Assembly: GCA_002482965.1 (NCBI GenBank)
Contig: DLGZ01000073.1
Location: forward strand, 1-64,000
Length of the DNA: 64,000 nt
Direction: 5' to 3'
Origin: Verrucomicrobiaceae bacterium UBA7681
GTDB taxonomy: Bacteria; Verrucomicrobiota; Verrucomicrobiia; Verrucomicrobiales; Verrucomicrobiaceae
Part shown: piece by piece, positions 32,202 through 47,200 of the stretch
Numbering within the stretch: position 1 is the stretch's first letter
Layout of the letters: each line of letters begins with the position of its first letter
Made by a program: the position numbers and the translations under genes
Notes under the pieces: model-generated
Database searches by the model: none
Told to the model about the DNA's origin: nothing
The model's input: only the letters and a program-made list of their open reading frames with translations

Positions 32202-35200
32202 TCAACGACGACGACGGCGACCGCCGAACAAGGCGGCAAGGCCGAACAGCAGCAGAAGCATGCGCGCGGGCTCAGGAACCATGACCACGACCACGATGCC
32301 ATAGTCATTGAACAAGCTCGTGTCGTAATACAGTCCGCTGAGATTCAAATCCGGCAGTGCCAGATCTCCCAGCAAACCGCCGCTGCGGTAGTTTCCGCCA
32401 TTGCCGACATCGAAACCATTGGCGGTAAGGGAGGTCCAGTCGATCAGATTGAAGACATCCCCTTCGACCGGCTGGTAATCAGTGATGCCGCCGGTGAACG
32501 AGACCTGCCCGCCGCTGTTCAAGATTAAAGCATCGGTGACCACGAGGCGGTCGTGATTACCGCTCTTCTGAGTGTCATAGAAGCTGCCCATCGAAGTGAG
32601 ATAGGCGGATAAATCCCCCGCATGCGCGGCGATATTGGCGTCATTGTAGTCCGCGCCATTGGTGGCACCCATCTGGAGGGTCAGACGATCCACTCCTGAT
32701 GTGTCTCCTGCGAGCACCACATTACCGTTTACGGTCAGCACGCCGATGCCGTCTCCAGCAGTGGCGATGCTGGCAGGATCCGAAGACATGCCGGGACGCA
32801 GCACTCCGGCGCCGCCATTGGTGCCGACGTAGAGAGTGCCAGTGCCAGCCTCCACCGTACCGGAGCCGCTGAGGGTGTGGTCATAGGTAAAGTCACCCGC
32901 TGCCACTGTGCTATTGGAGAAATCAAAGGTGGCTCCATTGTTGACTTCGATCCAGCTGGTGCCGGACACATCACCCGCCCCCGCCAGGGCCAGTGTGCCT
33001 TCGGTGACGGTGGTCTTGCCCGTGTAGGTGTTGTCATTGGTGAATGTCACCGTGCCGGTGCCCTGCTTGTTCACACTCAGCGTGTCGCCGGCCTGGGCCT
33101 CGGAGATCACGCCGGAGAACACCATGCCCTTTTCACCTGTCACCAACACATTTTCATCATCCGAAGAGGAGACGAGGGTCAGCTCGCGAATGTTGTCCAC
33201 GCCGGGCAGGGTGGAATGCTGCAGCGTCACGTTGCCGCTGAAGTAAGTGGTGCCGCTGGTGAAGGTGCCGCCGAGGATCGTGCTGCCGCTGCCGTTGGTG
33301 TCGTTGATGTCGATGTTATTGACGATGGTCAAGCCGCCGTTGGCTGCCAGCAGGGACACACTGGCGTTTGGAATGTCCTGCAGCCAGTGCACCGGATCTG
33401 TCGTGGCGGTGTTCATGCTAAGCACATCCAACGAGGCCTGGAAGAACTGCAGCCCCGCCTGAGTGGTGCCGTTGGTGACTGCGATGCTGCTGCCATAGCG
33501 CATCTCGGTCGCTTCATCGAAGTCGGACACACGGACCAGATTCATCTGGCCGCAGGTGGCGTCCACGCTGACGACTTGATACACGCCGTTGTACTCTGGG
33601 TTGGTGCTTTCGTCTTTCACCAAGATGCGTTTGCCAATGTCAGCGGCGGTGATTGCCTCCCCGTCCACCAGGGCATTGACATTGAGGAAGGCGCCGTTGC
33701 CGACACCTCCAGCGCCATCGCTGCTGACATCATAGCTGCCGTTGGCTTTGGTGATGAGCGAGGTCGTGGTGGCCAAGTAGGCACTGGCCAAGTCATACCG
33801 AGTGTCTCCCAGCTCCACTGCAGTGTAGGCGAGCGCATCCTTGTTAAAGATGCTGATGGTGCCATGGCGGATCACGGTGCCGCCGTCGATCGCGGCACTG
33901 CCGCTGAGGATTGCGGGGACGAAGGGGTCGGTGGAGTCGAAGCGGCCGTAGTTGTTTGCCGCGTACAGTTCCACCGTGCCGGTGCCAATCTTCACCACAT
34001 TGGTCGCTGCATTGGAGCCCGCATCATTCACCGCGTCCCCAAACTTGAAGGTGGAGGTGCCATCCGCCTCAAAGAACACATTGGTGCCCGAATTCGGTAT
34101 GGGATCAAACGTGACCTCGTCCTCGTGCTGATCCTGATACAGAGACACGGTGCCACCTGTGCCGAAGCCGTAGCTGCCGCTGGTCTCACGAGTGCCGATC
34201 ACCGTGATGCCTTCGTCATTGCCACTGTAGTAATTCATGCTGACGGAGTTTGTCACATTGGAAGCGGAGCCCGCAAGCAGCAGCTCTATTTTGGCATCCA
34301 GTGGTGCAGTTGAGATGAAAGGGGAGCCTCCAAGATAGATGGTATTGAAGGCATCCCCAAAGGCGCTGTTGTTGCTGCCAATGAGCGTGCCCTGAACCAC
34401 GCCCAAGCTGCCTGCGAAGGTGTTTACGCCCGAGAGTGTCTGCGAACCGCCACCGACTTTGACAAAGTTGCCGTAGCCGCTCATGACACCGGCAAAATCC
34501 GCACCGGTGGTGCCGTCATAGCCGACATTGAGTGTGGAGCTGTCGATGTTCACCAAGGAACCGACCACGCCTTCGAGAGAGCCGATGGTGACGATAAAGC
34601 CCGTGCCGGCCTCATCATTGTAGGGGCTGAGAGTCGCGCCGCTGCTGACAATGAAGCGAGAGTAAGGTGAGAAGGAATTGTTTGTTCCGGGAGACAGGGT
34701 GCCTTCCTGCACCTGTGTCGTCCCTGTGTAGTTGCTGAATGCGTCAATCTGGTCGCCGCCGCCCGTGCTGGTTCCAAACACGGTCACTCCCGAACCGATT
34801 TTTACCACCGAGAGCTCGGCAGAACCGCTGCCGAAGATTCCGGCAGCGACACCATTGCGAAGTCCGACATCGATATCCTGAAAGAACGGACCCGTCTGGG
34901 TGCCTGAATCAAAGGTGATGGTGGCCGCAGTGTCGGAGGCGTTTTCGATACCTGCCGAAATCGACAGACCAACTCCAGCATAGTTCAGGTAATTTTTGGT
35001 GAAGGTCATGCTGTTGCCAGCCAGCTGCAGGGTGCCGTTGTTGCGGAAGCCGACCGCGACGCCGGTTCCAAAAACACTCTCTTCCGTCAATCCGGCCTGG
35101 TCACCGATACGCAGGATTGCATTGCGGCCGGGATTAATCGCGGTGCCGCTGTCTCCGCCGATGGACATCAAACCGCTGTAGCCCGAGTTGTCCCCACGCA

Positions 35201-38200
35201 GCCAGACGGTGAAGGTCGCGCCGTTGCCAAAAGTGCCGCCGCTGTTGTTCCCGTCGAAGTAGATGGTGTTGCCGCCGGAGATGTCACCAGAGATGTCAAA
35301 CACCGTCTGCTGCACATGGCCGGTGAGGCTGGCGTCGAGGTTGTTGTTATCCTCATAGTAAATGCGAACAAAGCTGCTGGAACCCGAGCCAACGTACATA
35401 CTGTTGGTGTAGTGGATTGTCGCACTGTTTGGCAGATAACCAGCTTCGATGCGAACCTCCTGCCTGATGTTGTCCTGTACAATGATGTCGCGGTTGACCG
35501 TCATATCCCCGGCTGGGGATTCGATGCCGACGGTGTTGTTGCCATACCAGCGGTTTTCAATGCGGAAACGCACCAGCGACGTTTCGGTGCCGGTCGGATC
35601 ACCGATGTAAATCTTGCCGATCGGATTGAACACAGCACCGTTGTTCATGTTCATGGAGGTGAAGCCGTCTTCGAGGTAAAGATCTCCCGTCCACTCCTGC
35701 AGTGGCGTGTAGAAGCGCAGGTTGCCGTCGCCGAGCTTGCGGATGTCGCCACTGCCCATGACGCCGCCTTCATTGGGATTGATGAGGAACTCGGAGCTGC
35801 CTGTGCTGCCAGCATCACCATAGCGGTTGCCCTGAGTCTGGAAGGTCAGATCACCGATGATGTTGAGAATGCCGTCGAAGGTGGGCTGGCGCTGGGTGCT
35901 GCCATCGAAGAGGATTTGATCACCGGCTTTTTCACCGATCTGGAACCACTCACGGAAGCGAAGCTGACCGGTGCGTGCTGAATCGCGAACCATGGAGAAC
36001 TCGATGGTCACGTTGTTCTTGATGATGGTGCCATCAGCCCAGGACTGGGTGGTGCCGAAAATATTATAGTAGGAATTGTTGCTGCCCTTGCCCTGGATGT
36101 CCACCCGCAGGGCGTTGACACCGTCTCCGATGATCGTCAGACCTGTGTAGTTGTTCACCACGCCCAGCAGATCTTCCGTATCGTTGTTGAAGAATCCGCT
36201 CCGGTCGCCGAACTGCACTGTGCCAGAGCCCACGATCTGCAGACCGCCGGCATTGGGGTTGTTGGTGCCGTAGGCGGCGATGATGTTGTTGGTCTCCGAT
36301 GAGAACTGATTCACCGCGCCACGAATAACCAGGACACCGCCCGCATCAGAGACACTGAGGATGCCGTTATTGCCGCCGAGGGTGATGTTCTGCGTGAGCG
36401 CGGCGCTGGTGGTGCCAAGCCCCGAGTAATTCAGGGTGCCACCGTTGAGGAAGAAGCCGGAGGTCGAGCCAAACGCCCCGACATCATTGAAGGATACGAC
36501 GGCTGAACCGGTGACATGGGTGGCCCCTGTGTACGTGTTTGCGGGGGTGTATGAGGTGGTGGAATAGGTCAGATCGTTGGTGCCGGGGGCGGTCACAAGT
36601 TTCGTGAGCACAAGGGTCGTGCCATTGGTGATGCTGAGGATTTTCGTGCCGGCGGCGATGCTCGCCCCGCTGACGTCCATTCCGGCCGTCAGTCCGGTGG
36701 TGTCGGCCACTGTGACCGTGTAGGAATTGTTGACCGTCGTGCTGCTGACCACGGAACTGCTGACGCTGCTCGGAGAGGTGAAGGCGAGTTCGCCGGTGCC
36801 GGTGAACACGACGTTCTGCGCACCTGTGATGCTTCCGTCAAAATTGACGACGCCGATGGCAAAGTTGTGGATCAGCAAGTCGATCCCGCTGCCACTCGTG
36901 GTGACTGCCACGCCTGCGGCGACGGGGGTGCCACCAGTGTAGTTGCTGGTGATGAGCAGGCCGCCGTCATTCAGAGTGAGCGTGCCGCTGGCGATCGACC
37001 CAGCATCGTTGTTAAAGCGGATCGAGTTTGTGGTGGCAGCGGCGAGCCCGGTGCCCAGGATGTCCGTCTGCAAACCGATGCCGAAGCTGTCGGTGGAGTA
37101 GCCGGTGTAGGCGATGACATTGCCAGAGGCATTCGTCGCCGCCCAGTCGGTGGCGTAGGCGGTGAAGGCAGCATTTGCGCCATAGGTCGCGTAGGCGCCG
37201 ATGCGGGCCACATTTTTCATGGCGGCATCGGAGAAGTTGACAACACCACCAGCGATGGACTGGAAGTGGATCGTGCCGGCCGCCGCACGGGTGATGGACG
37301 CCCCAGCGATGCTGATGGTGCCAAAGCTGCTGACGCCATTGCCAGCCGCGGCGATGCCGTTGCCGCCCTGGTTGAGCTTGAGGCTGCCGAAGTTTTCGGT
37401 GAAGGAGGCACCGCTGCCGTCCATGGCGAGCGTGCCGCCTGCGAGGGTGAGGATGGCACCGCTGCCAATACGACGACTCAAGTTCGTGTCATAACCTGCG
37501 AGGGCGAGAATACCGCCCATGACGTTCACGCCTTCCACGGTGCTGTCACCAGCGCTGGAGCCGAGGAGATTGACCTGACCGCCACCCATCTTGGTGATGG
37601 AGGAGGTCACGAGATTTCCGCCATCCTGCAGGTTCACATTGAGGTTCACTGTGCCACCCGTGGCGGCAAACAAGCCGAGGTCGCGGAAATAAGCCGCGGT
37701 CGCCTGAGTGAAAATGATGCTGCCGTCTCCGGTGCCGAAGGACACGGTGCCCGTGGTGTTGACACCGCCGAGGGTGGAGTTGCCGGTGGTGTTGCCTTCG
37801 CCGTAAACGAAGTTGCCGGCGAGGTTGTCGGGATCACTGGTATCGACACCGACCTGCCAGGACGACAGGTTGAAATTCGCACCTGCATTGAGCAGGAAGA
37901 AGCCCAGGTTGGCAGCGCCGCGGCCGTTGTCTGAGGTGAGGGACCTGCCGCCCATCTGCAGGCCGATCATCGAATTCAAGGGAGCGGAGTTGACCGTGGC
38001 GGCGGCAGCGGCGGTGTAGAAATCACTGCCACCAGAGAAATAGAGCGCACCCCGAGCAATGTTGATGCGGCCCGCTGCATTGTACTGCTGGCCGATCTGC
38101 ACCGCTGATTCATCGTTGGTGGCGGTGACTTCCATGCGCAGCACCTGAGACTGGGTGTAGATGTCAATAGGGCCGGTGAGAGCACCTGCCGAATTGTCCT

Positions 38201-41200
38201 GCACCACGCCGTTGAGATAGAGCAGGCCGAAGGAACCGGTGTAGGTGCTGAAGATGCGGGAGTCGGTGCGGGCGCCGGAGCCAATGGCGGTGGAACCACC
38301 GTAGATGTTCCCGTCAATGCTGGCGAGGCCAGTGGTGTTGCTGAAAATACGCGGGAGGAAGCTGCGGGCGTAGGCGGTGGCACCGCCAGCGTCCACATTG
38401 TCGATGATGATATTGCCGGCCCAGATGGAGTTGTTTTCGAGCTGGAGGGCGGTGTTGATGCCGTTGAGCGCTCCAATGTAGAGGTCCGCTCCGGTGATGC
38501 GTGCGCCCAATCCGATGACCAAAGTACCAGCGCCGGTCACATTCACCTGCGTGCTGTAGCCGAGCGCCTTGTCGTGCCGGACGTAGAGAGCGCCCTGGTT
38601 CACGCTGGTCAGCCCGGTGTAATAATTCACCGCGTCGAGGAACAACGACGCAGAACCCGTTTTCGTGAGGCCGATGGCGTTCACGATGCTGGAATTCATG
38701 TAGAAGTAGTTGTTGTCCCCATCCGTGGCCCTGTAGGCATTGATGGCGTCCGTGGTGTTGTAATGCGCCCAGAGGCTGCCGATGTAGAAATTGGCCTCCA
38801 TGCCATTGAAGTCCGTCGAGCCGCCGTTGAGGGAGCTGCGGATGTCCATGTTTCGGTTTCCATCGTAGGCAGCGCCTTGCATGTTCTGCACGCCGGTGTT
38901 GTTCATCTGAATGACGCCGGAATTGATTCTGAGAGTGGCGCCGTCCGCGATCATCAGGGAAGTCCAGTTCCCGTTGCCATTGATGCCGCTGCCGAAAGAT
39001 TCAGACGCAAAGGTCAGGGAGTTGACAGTCAGGTTGATGCCGGTCGGCAGGTTGCAGTCGGCCGCGATCGAGCCCAGTGTGAGGAAGGAGTTTTGGCGAT
39101 TGGTGAATTCATTGACGCCGAGGCCGTCGCTGGTCACACCGACGATCTTGAGGTTTTGATCAGCGCTGATGTCCTGATCCTCCAACTTGATGGAGGTCGT
39201 CTGCGCGGTGTCAGGGCTTCCGACGACCTTGTATTCCGAGTCCAGCAGCGGACGCAGGAAGTGCTCGCCAGCCGAATTTGTATCAGCTGTCACTAGACGG
39301 CCGGCGATGTAGTCTTCATTGTAAATATTCCCGGTACCCGCCGCATTGAACCAGTCCGGGCGAACACCGCCATAGAAGCCGGGGGCGATGGCGGCGTTGC
39401 CATTGCTGCCGTCGCCGGAACCGATCATCGTGGGCAGAATGTCCACCTGAACCACCTGGACGTTTGCATTGGCGCTGGAAGGCGCATTGGCGTTGAAGCT
39501 GCTGTCAGCAAACCTGGTGCCCGCATCAAGGCCGCGCAATTGCACGGTGGCGCCGAGACTCCTCACGATTTCCGTGAAATGCCAGCCTGCATAGTCACCA
39601 CCCAGCACCGCCGCGCCGCCAGCAATGGTTGACCCCAGATCGAACTCCAGGCCCAGCTGGCCGGCGAGCACATTGGCGATGCCAATCTTTTCAATGCCCG
39701 AAAAGACGGTGCTATAGGCTTCCATCCGCATGCGGATGTAGCCGTCCGTATTCACGATGAGGTCGTCACCGAGGCGGTCGGTCAGCTCATCCGATGAAGT
39801 GCTGTCGGCATTGATGGCGAAGTAGCCGTTGCGCTGCAAGGTCATGCCGGACATGCCCTGCAATGCCGAGCCGTCATACATTCGGCTCGTGCCGGAGGCC
39901 AGGTAAAAACTGCCTGTCCAATGCGGGCTATTCCCGTAGAAGCGGAAGTCACCCTGGCCAATCTTGATGATGTCACCGGACCCGATCACTTCGCCGCCGC
40001 CGTTCTGGAGGTAGATGTTGCTGCCGTTCCGCAGGTTGAACACCGCATCACTCAGCACGTTGATCTGGCCGCGAATGTAGGTCGCACGCACGGTGCCGGT
40101 GCCTGAAACGGTTTGGATTGTGCCGCCGCCCTGGTAGCCCTGGCCATCCAGTGTGAGCCAGTCATAAATGAAGCTGTCCCCGTTGGTCACGCTCATCACC
40201 AGGCTGCCGTTCGGGCCAATGTAAGTGCTGTCCACCCAGCCGCTGTAGGTGCCCAGAGCATTCGTCGAAGCGGAGCTCAGAGTAGCGATCTTGATGGTGC
40301 CGTTGTTGATCAAGGTCAGCGAATTGTAGCCATTGTACATGTAGTCACGGGAGGTGTTATCCGGCGCGCCTGTGAGCACCAAGGTACCGCCGCCTTCAAC
40401 CGCCAGACCGCCGATAAAGGGACGGGAGAGATCGATCGGATTGTCATCTCCGGGGATCAGGTCGGTCACATCACTCACGATATAGCCATTGATGGTCAGC
40501 GACTTGCCTGCGGCCACATCAAATGTGGCGCCACTCGCTCCGATGAAGATCGTGCGTGCACCATCGAGGGTGATGTCGTCCGTGGTCGCCAGCGTGCCGC
40601 CATCAATGTGCAGATTGCCGCTGTCGAGGATGGCCCAGATGCCGACATTGCCGGTGCCGCCTGAGAGGGTGTTGACGTAGATGCCGCTGGAGTAGCCAGA
40701 GCCACCGTTGGTCAGCGTCGTCGTTGTCACATTCTGGCCGCTGTTGGTGGTGTAAAGGCCAGCCGCTCCTGAACCGCCGCCGCCGAGGAAGTAGAGCGCT
40801 GAATTTGTCTTGCTGCCACCGCTGTTGGTACCGTTGTACTCACGCACCAAGCGCGCAACGCTGCCGCTGATGTTGCCGAGCTGCGACTCACTGGAAATCT
40901 GCAACGTGCCACCGTTGATGTAGGTGTCGCCGGTGTAGGTGTTGTTGCCAGTGAGAATGGTCGTACCCAGCCCGCCAGTCACGAGGTTCACTGCATTAGC
41001 TCCACTGTTGGTGATGTTCGCCCCGATGGTCGTGATGCCAGTGCCGTAGTTATGCAGCAGGATGTCCCCAGCCCCGCTGCGCGTCAGCGTGCCGTTGGTG
41101 ATGTTCACCGCTCCGCCGACGTCGTAGCTGACGAGCATACCGCCGTTTTCCACCGTCAGGGTGTTGCCGCCGAGATTCAAATCTGCCGCCGTGGCAAACT

Positions 41201-44200
41201 TGATCGAATTGGTGGCGGTGTTGGAGGCAAAGGTCGCTCCGGTGGTCACCGCAGTGTTGTTGCCGCTGGCAAAGGAGTTCACATCATAGGCCGTGAAGGC
41301 TTTCACCCCGGTGGTGCCTTCGCGTGCGGCCCAGTCGGTCACCTGACCAAGCGCATTGCCGTACACCGCCCAGTAGCCGAAACGATCACCGTCCGTGGTA
41401 GTCAGGCCGGGAGCGGAGATGTTGATGACACCCCCGCCGTTTTCGACGAAAGCCATGGTGACGCCTGAAGCAGGAATCAGCGTGATGGAGGAATTGATGT
41501 TCACCGTGGCATTGCCACGCACGGCAAGGCGTGAGCCGCCGGAGTTCAACGTGAGGTCGCTGAAGTCTTCCTGCGCCGTTCCTGCGGTGGCATCCACGAT
41601 GAGATAGCCGCCGCTGAGCGTGAGCGTGGCACCATTGCCGACTCGGCGGCTGGCATTCACATCATAGTCAGTCAGCACGAGGGTGCCGCCGAGCATCTTG
41701 AGCGCTTCCACCGTGCTGTCTCCAGCGCTGGAGCCGAGGAGTCTCACCGTGCCTGCACCCACCTTGGTGATGGAGGAGTTCACGAAGTCGCCGCCGTCGA
41801 GGAAGTTCACCTTCATGTCCACAGTGCCGCCGCGTGCTGCGTAGATGTTCAGATTGCGATTGTACAGCGTGGTCGCCTGGGTGAAGCGGATGCTGCCCGT
41901 GCCGGTGCCGAAGGTGATGGTGCCGGTGATGTTTTCACCACCGATGCTGGTGTTGCCGGTGGTGTTGCCGAGACCGTAGTTGCTGTTGTTGCTCACGTTG
42001 TCGGGATCGGTGGTGTCCACGCCCACATTCCAACTGGAGAGATTGAAGGCGCTGCCGTCATTGTGCAGGAAGAAGGCAACATCCTGCGAGCCAATGCCGA
42101 CGCTTGAGTCAATCAGAGAGCGGCCACCCATCTGCAGGCCGGACATCGCGTTGTCCGGGTTTAGCGCGGCGGCTGCCGCATCCGTGTAGAAATTACCGTC
42201 GCCCATGTATCGCAGCACACCGCGCACCAGTTGAATGCGGCCGGCCGAATCATACTGGCCGTAAAGGTGCACAGTCGCGAGATCGTTGGTGGCGGAAACC
42301 TCCATGCGCAGCACCTGATTCTGGTTCTCCGCAGTGACCGGCGAGGCGATGGCGCCATTCTTGTTGTCCATGATATGCCCGTAGAAGTCGAGTACTGACG
42401 AAGTGGCGCCGGTGTAGGTGGTAAAGATGCGGGAGTCGAGAGTGGGGCCACCGGGCGCCACAGGTGTGTCACCTCCATAGACGTTGCCATCAATGACCAG
42501 AACGCCATTGGAAGTGGCAATTTCAATGCGCGGCACAAAGGTGCGGGCATAGGCACCGGCGGTGCCGGAAGAATCAACGTTGTCGAGGATGATATTGCCG
42601 CCCCACTGCGAGTTCGCAGCCTCGGCATAGAGTGCGTAATTGCTGCCGCTGACCGCCCCCACATAAATATCCACTCCGAAAATCTTGGCGTCATTGCCCA
42701 GGAGGAAGCCGCCTGAACCAGTCACGTTCAGCCGCGTGTTGGGACCGGTGTTGCCCTGATTGCCCAGGGCGAAATCATGGCGCGCGTAGAGGTTGCCCAT
42801 GTTCACGTACGTGTCGCCGGTATATGAATTGGCCGCGTCGAGATAGATGTTGGTTGCACCGGTTTTGATCAGGCCATTGCCGCCCGTATTGGCAATGTTG
42901 CTGCGAATGTAAACGTAGGCGTTGCTGCCATCGGTGTTTCTGTAGGCGTTGAGCTGGTCGGCGGTGTTGTAGTGCGCCCAGTTGCTGCCTGAATAGAGGA
43001 CGGCCTCCTGGCCATTGAAATCGAGAGTCCCCCCCGTGAGGAAATTGTTGATGTCGAGGTTAAAGTCCGCGTTATACGTTGCTCCAAGACGGTCCATCGT
43101 TCCGATATTGGCGAACATGAGGACACCGGAGCTGATGACCACCCGGCCACCCTGGCCCATCACCAGATTCACATTGTTGCCCGCACCATTGACATTCGTG
43201 CCGGTCGTGTCGGAGGCAAAGCTCAACGAATTGACCGTCAGCGTGGCGTCCGAGGTTATGCCCAGCGTGAGGATGGAGTTCACCCGTGAGGTCACGCCGT
43301 TGCCAATGACGTCGTCTGTCAAACCCACCAGGCGCACGTTCTGGTCGGCGGAGATGCCGGCTGTGGCCAGATCTACATCGATGGAACCGGCGATGCTGCC
43401 CGGATCGGAAATGATCTTGTAATCGGACTCATCCAGGGGCCGGAGATACGTCACGGCCTCACCTATGCCGGGAGCTGTGCTGGCCACGGCCGTCACCAGG
43501 AAGCGTGAGATGCGGTCTTCATCCCAGATGTTGCTGGTCGTTGAGTTGAGATACTCCGGCCGCGTGCCGCCAAAGAAACCGGGGAGGATTTTGTTGTTGG
43601 CGTTGGTGCCATCTCCACCAACGAGGGTGGTGAGCACGCTTGCGTCGCTATCCACCAGAATCAGAGCGCGGTTCGCCAGGTCGGTGACACCGCTGGAAAA
43701 GCCTGTACCAGCATCCATATTCCGCAACTGCACCACGGTGCCCGGGCTGCGCAGGATGTCATTGAAGCGCCAGCCGGCGTAGTCTCCCGCAAGCACGGGG
43801 GCTCCATTGAGGATGGTTGCAGCAAGATCGACTTCAAGCCCCAGCACGCCGCCCTTCACGTTGGCGATTCCAGCAGTTACCACACCCGAGAATTGCGTGG
43901 TGTAGGCCTCAAGGCGCATGCGAATATATCCATCGGTATAAATAGGGAGGTTGTCCGGCAGGCTGTTGCGCAGTTCATCCACCGAGTTGTTGTCCGCATT
44001 GATCGCAAAGTAGCTGTTGCGTTCCAATGTCATGCTCGACATGCCGAGGAGGCGGCCATTGTCATAGAGACGGGTCGTGCCGGCGCTGGAAATGTAGTTG
44101 CCCGTCCAGTTGGGGTTGTTCCCGTAGAAGTAAAAGAGCCCGCCGCCAATCTTGATGATGTCACCTGAGCCGAAGATTTCTCCGCCGCCGCTGTTCCATA

Positions 44201-47200
44201 CAATGCCGCTGCCATTGCGAAAGTTGAACACCGCATCACTCAGCACATTGACCTGGCCGCGCATGTAGATGTTGCGAGCCGTTCCAACGGAATTCAGCGT
44301 GCCCCCGTTCTGGTAGCCCTGGCCGTCCAGCGTGAGCCATTCGTAGAGGCCGATGTCCCCATTCGTCACGTTCATCGTCAAACTTCCGTTCGGACCAATG
44401 TAAGTGCTGTCCGCCCAGCCGCTGTAGGTGCCCAGCGCATTGGGAGCCGAAGAGGACAGACCGGAGAGCTTGATGGTGCCGTTGTTGATCGCGGTCAGGG
44501 AGTTGTACCCGTTGTACATGTAATTGCGCAGCGTGTTGTCCGGTGCTCCCGTAAGCACCAAAGTACCGCCGCCTTCAACCGCCAGGCCACCAACCAGGGG
44601 ACGTGTGAGCTCGATCGGATTGTCATCTCCGGGGATGAGGTCGGTCACATCGCTGGTGAGGTAGCCGTTGATGGTCAGAGACGTACCGGCGGCCACATCA
44701 AACGTGGCTCCGCTGGCTCCGATGAAGATCGTGCGCGCACCGTCGAGGGTGATGTCGTCCGTGGTCGCCAGCGTGCCGCCGTCGATGTGGAGATTGCCGC
44801 TGTCGAGGATGGCCCAGATGCCGGCATTGCCGGTGCCACCCGCATTGGCGTTGACGAAAATGCCGCTGGTGTAGCCAGAGCCGCCATTGGTCAGTGTCGT
44901 CGCCGTCACATTCTGAGAGCTGTTGGTGGTGAAGGTGCCCGCCGCCCCGGAACCGCTGCCGCCGCCGATAAAGTGGAGCGCAGAATCCGTGACGCTGGCA
45001 CCGTTGTTGGTGCCGACGTATTCACGCACCAGGCGCGCAATGCTGCCGTCGATGTTGCCGAGCTGCGACTCACTGGAGATCTGCAGCGTTCCGCCATTGA
45101 TATAAGTGTCGCCGGTGTAGCTGTTGTTACCGCTGAGAACGGTCGTACCGACTCCGCCGGTCACGAGGTTCACTGCATTGGCCCCGTCATTGGTGATGTT
45201 TGCCCCGATGGTGGTGATGCCCGTGCCGTAGTTATGCAGCAGGATGTCTCCTGCCCCACTGCGGGTGAGCGTGCCGTTGGTGATGTTCACCGCTCCGCCG
45301 ACTGCGTAGCTGACGAGCATGCCGCCGTTTTCCACCGTCAGAGTGTTGCCACCGAGATTCAAATCTGCCACTGCAGCAAACTTGATCGAATTGGTGTTGG
45401 TGTGGGAGGCAAAGTTTGCTCCGGTGGTCACCTCGGTGTTGTTGCCGCTGGCAAAGGAGTTCACGTCATAAGCGGTGAAGGCTTTCACTCCGGTGGTGCC
45501 TTCGCGTGCGGCCCAGTCGGTCACCTGACCGAGCGCATTGCCGTACACCGCCCAGTAGCCAAAGCGATCACCGTCCGTGGTGGTGAGTCCAGAAGCGGAA
45601 ATGTTGATGACGCCGCCGTTGTTTTCCACGAACGCCATGGTGACGCCCGAGGCAGGATTCAGCGTGAGGGAGGAGTTGATGTTCACCGTCGCGTTGCCGC
45701 GCACGGCAAGGCGTGAGCCGCCGGAGTTCAAGGTGAGGTCGCTGAAGTCTTCCTGCGCCGTTCCTGCGGTGGCATCCACGATGATGTAGCCGCCGCTGAG
45801 CGTGAGCGTTGCACCATTGCCGACTCGGCGGCTGGCATTCACATCATAATCGGTCAGCACGAGGGTGCCGCCGAGCATCTTGAGCGCTTCCACCGTGCTG
45901 TCTCCGGCGGAGGAGCCGAGGAGTCTCACCGTGCCTGCACCCACCTTGGTGATGGAGGAGTTCACGAAGTCGCCGCCGTCGAGGAAGTTCACCTTCATGT
46001 CCACGGTGCCGCCGCGTGCGGCATAGATGTTCAGATTGCGGTCGTAGAGCGTGTCCGCCTGGGTGAAGCGGATGCTGCCGGTGCCGGTGCCGAAGGTGAT
46101 GGTGCCGGTGATGTTTTCACCGCCGAGGCTGGTGTTCCCAGTGGTGTTGCCGAAGCCGTAGTTGCTGTTGCCCAGACTGTTGTCCGGATCGGTGATGTCC
46201 ACGCCCACATACCAGCTGGAAAGGTTGAAAGCGGAACCCTCATTGTGCAGGAAGAACGAAACGTCTGAGGCACCAATGCCCGCGTTGCTGTCGATCAGCG
46301 AGCGACCACCCATCTGGAAACCCGACAGGTCGCTGTTGGGATCCGTCGCCAGCGCAGCCTCGTCGGTGTAGAAATTACCGGTGCCCATGTAGCGCAGCAC
46401 CCCACGCACGATGATGATCCGACCCGCAGCGTCATACTGCTGATAAAGATGCACGTTGGCCGTGTCGGTGGTCGCCGCCACTTCCATGCGCAGCGCATCA
46501 TTGAGCGTGTCTCCGGCTGTGAGGTTGATGGCTCCGGTGGACTTGTCCCGGATCTGCCCCATGAAGTCCAGCGTAGTCAAGGACGCGCCGGTGAGGGTGG
46601 TGAAGATGCGGGAGGTGGCCTGCGCGCCAGGAGACACGACTGTGTCGCCGCCATAGACATTGCCACTAATACGCGTGACGGTGTTGGAAGAGGCAGCGTC
46701 AATACGCGGCACGAAGGTGCGGGTAATGCCGCCGGCACTGCCTGTGGAGTCCACATTGTCGATGATCACATTCCCACCCCACTCGTTGCCATCCCCCTCT
46801 GAGTAGAGGCCAAGATTGTTACCCGAGATCTGACCGATATAGAGATCCACCCCCATGATACGTGCGTTGTAGCCAAGGATGAAGTTGCCGCCACCGGTGA
46901 CGTTGAGCCGGGTGCTCTGCCCCAGCGCCTGGTCATGGCGGGCATAGAGGTTGCCATGGTTCACGGTGGTGTCACCGGTGTAGTAGTTGGCAGCTTCCAG
47001 AGTCACACTGGAGGCACCCGTCTTTGTCAGACCATTGCCGCCCGTATTGATGATGCTGCTGCGGATGATGGCGGTGGTGTTGTCTCCATCCGCGTTGTTG
47101 TAGGCGGTGTTGCCCGAGACATTGTACTGCGCCCACTCACTGCCAGCGTAGATGATCGCCTCCTTGCCGTTGAAGTCGAGACTCCCGCCGAGGATGTAGT

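Noticed and set aside
32877..34313. 478-codon open frame on the plus strand inside the giant gene
   Set aside because: It is antisense to the giant repeat protein. Repeated coding sequence rich in Gly, Asn and Thr codons gives long antisense frames, and similar ones recur at 36867-37934, 46935-48572 and others.
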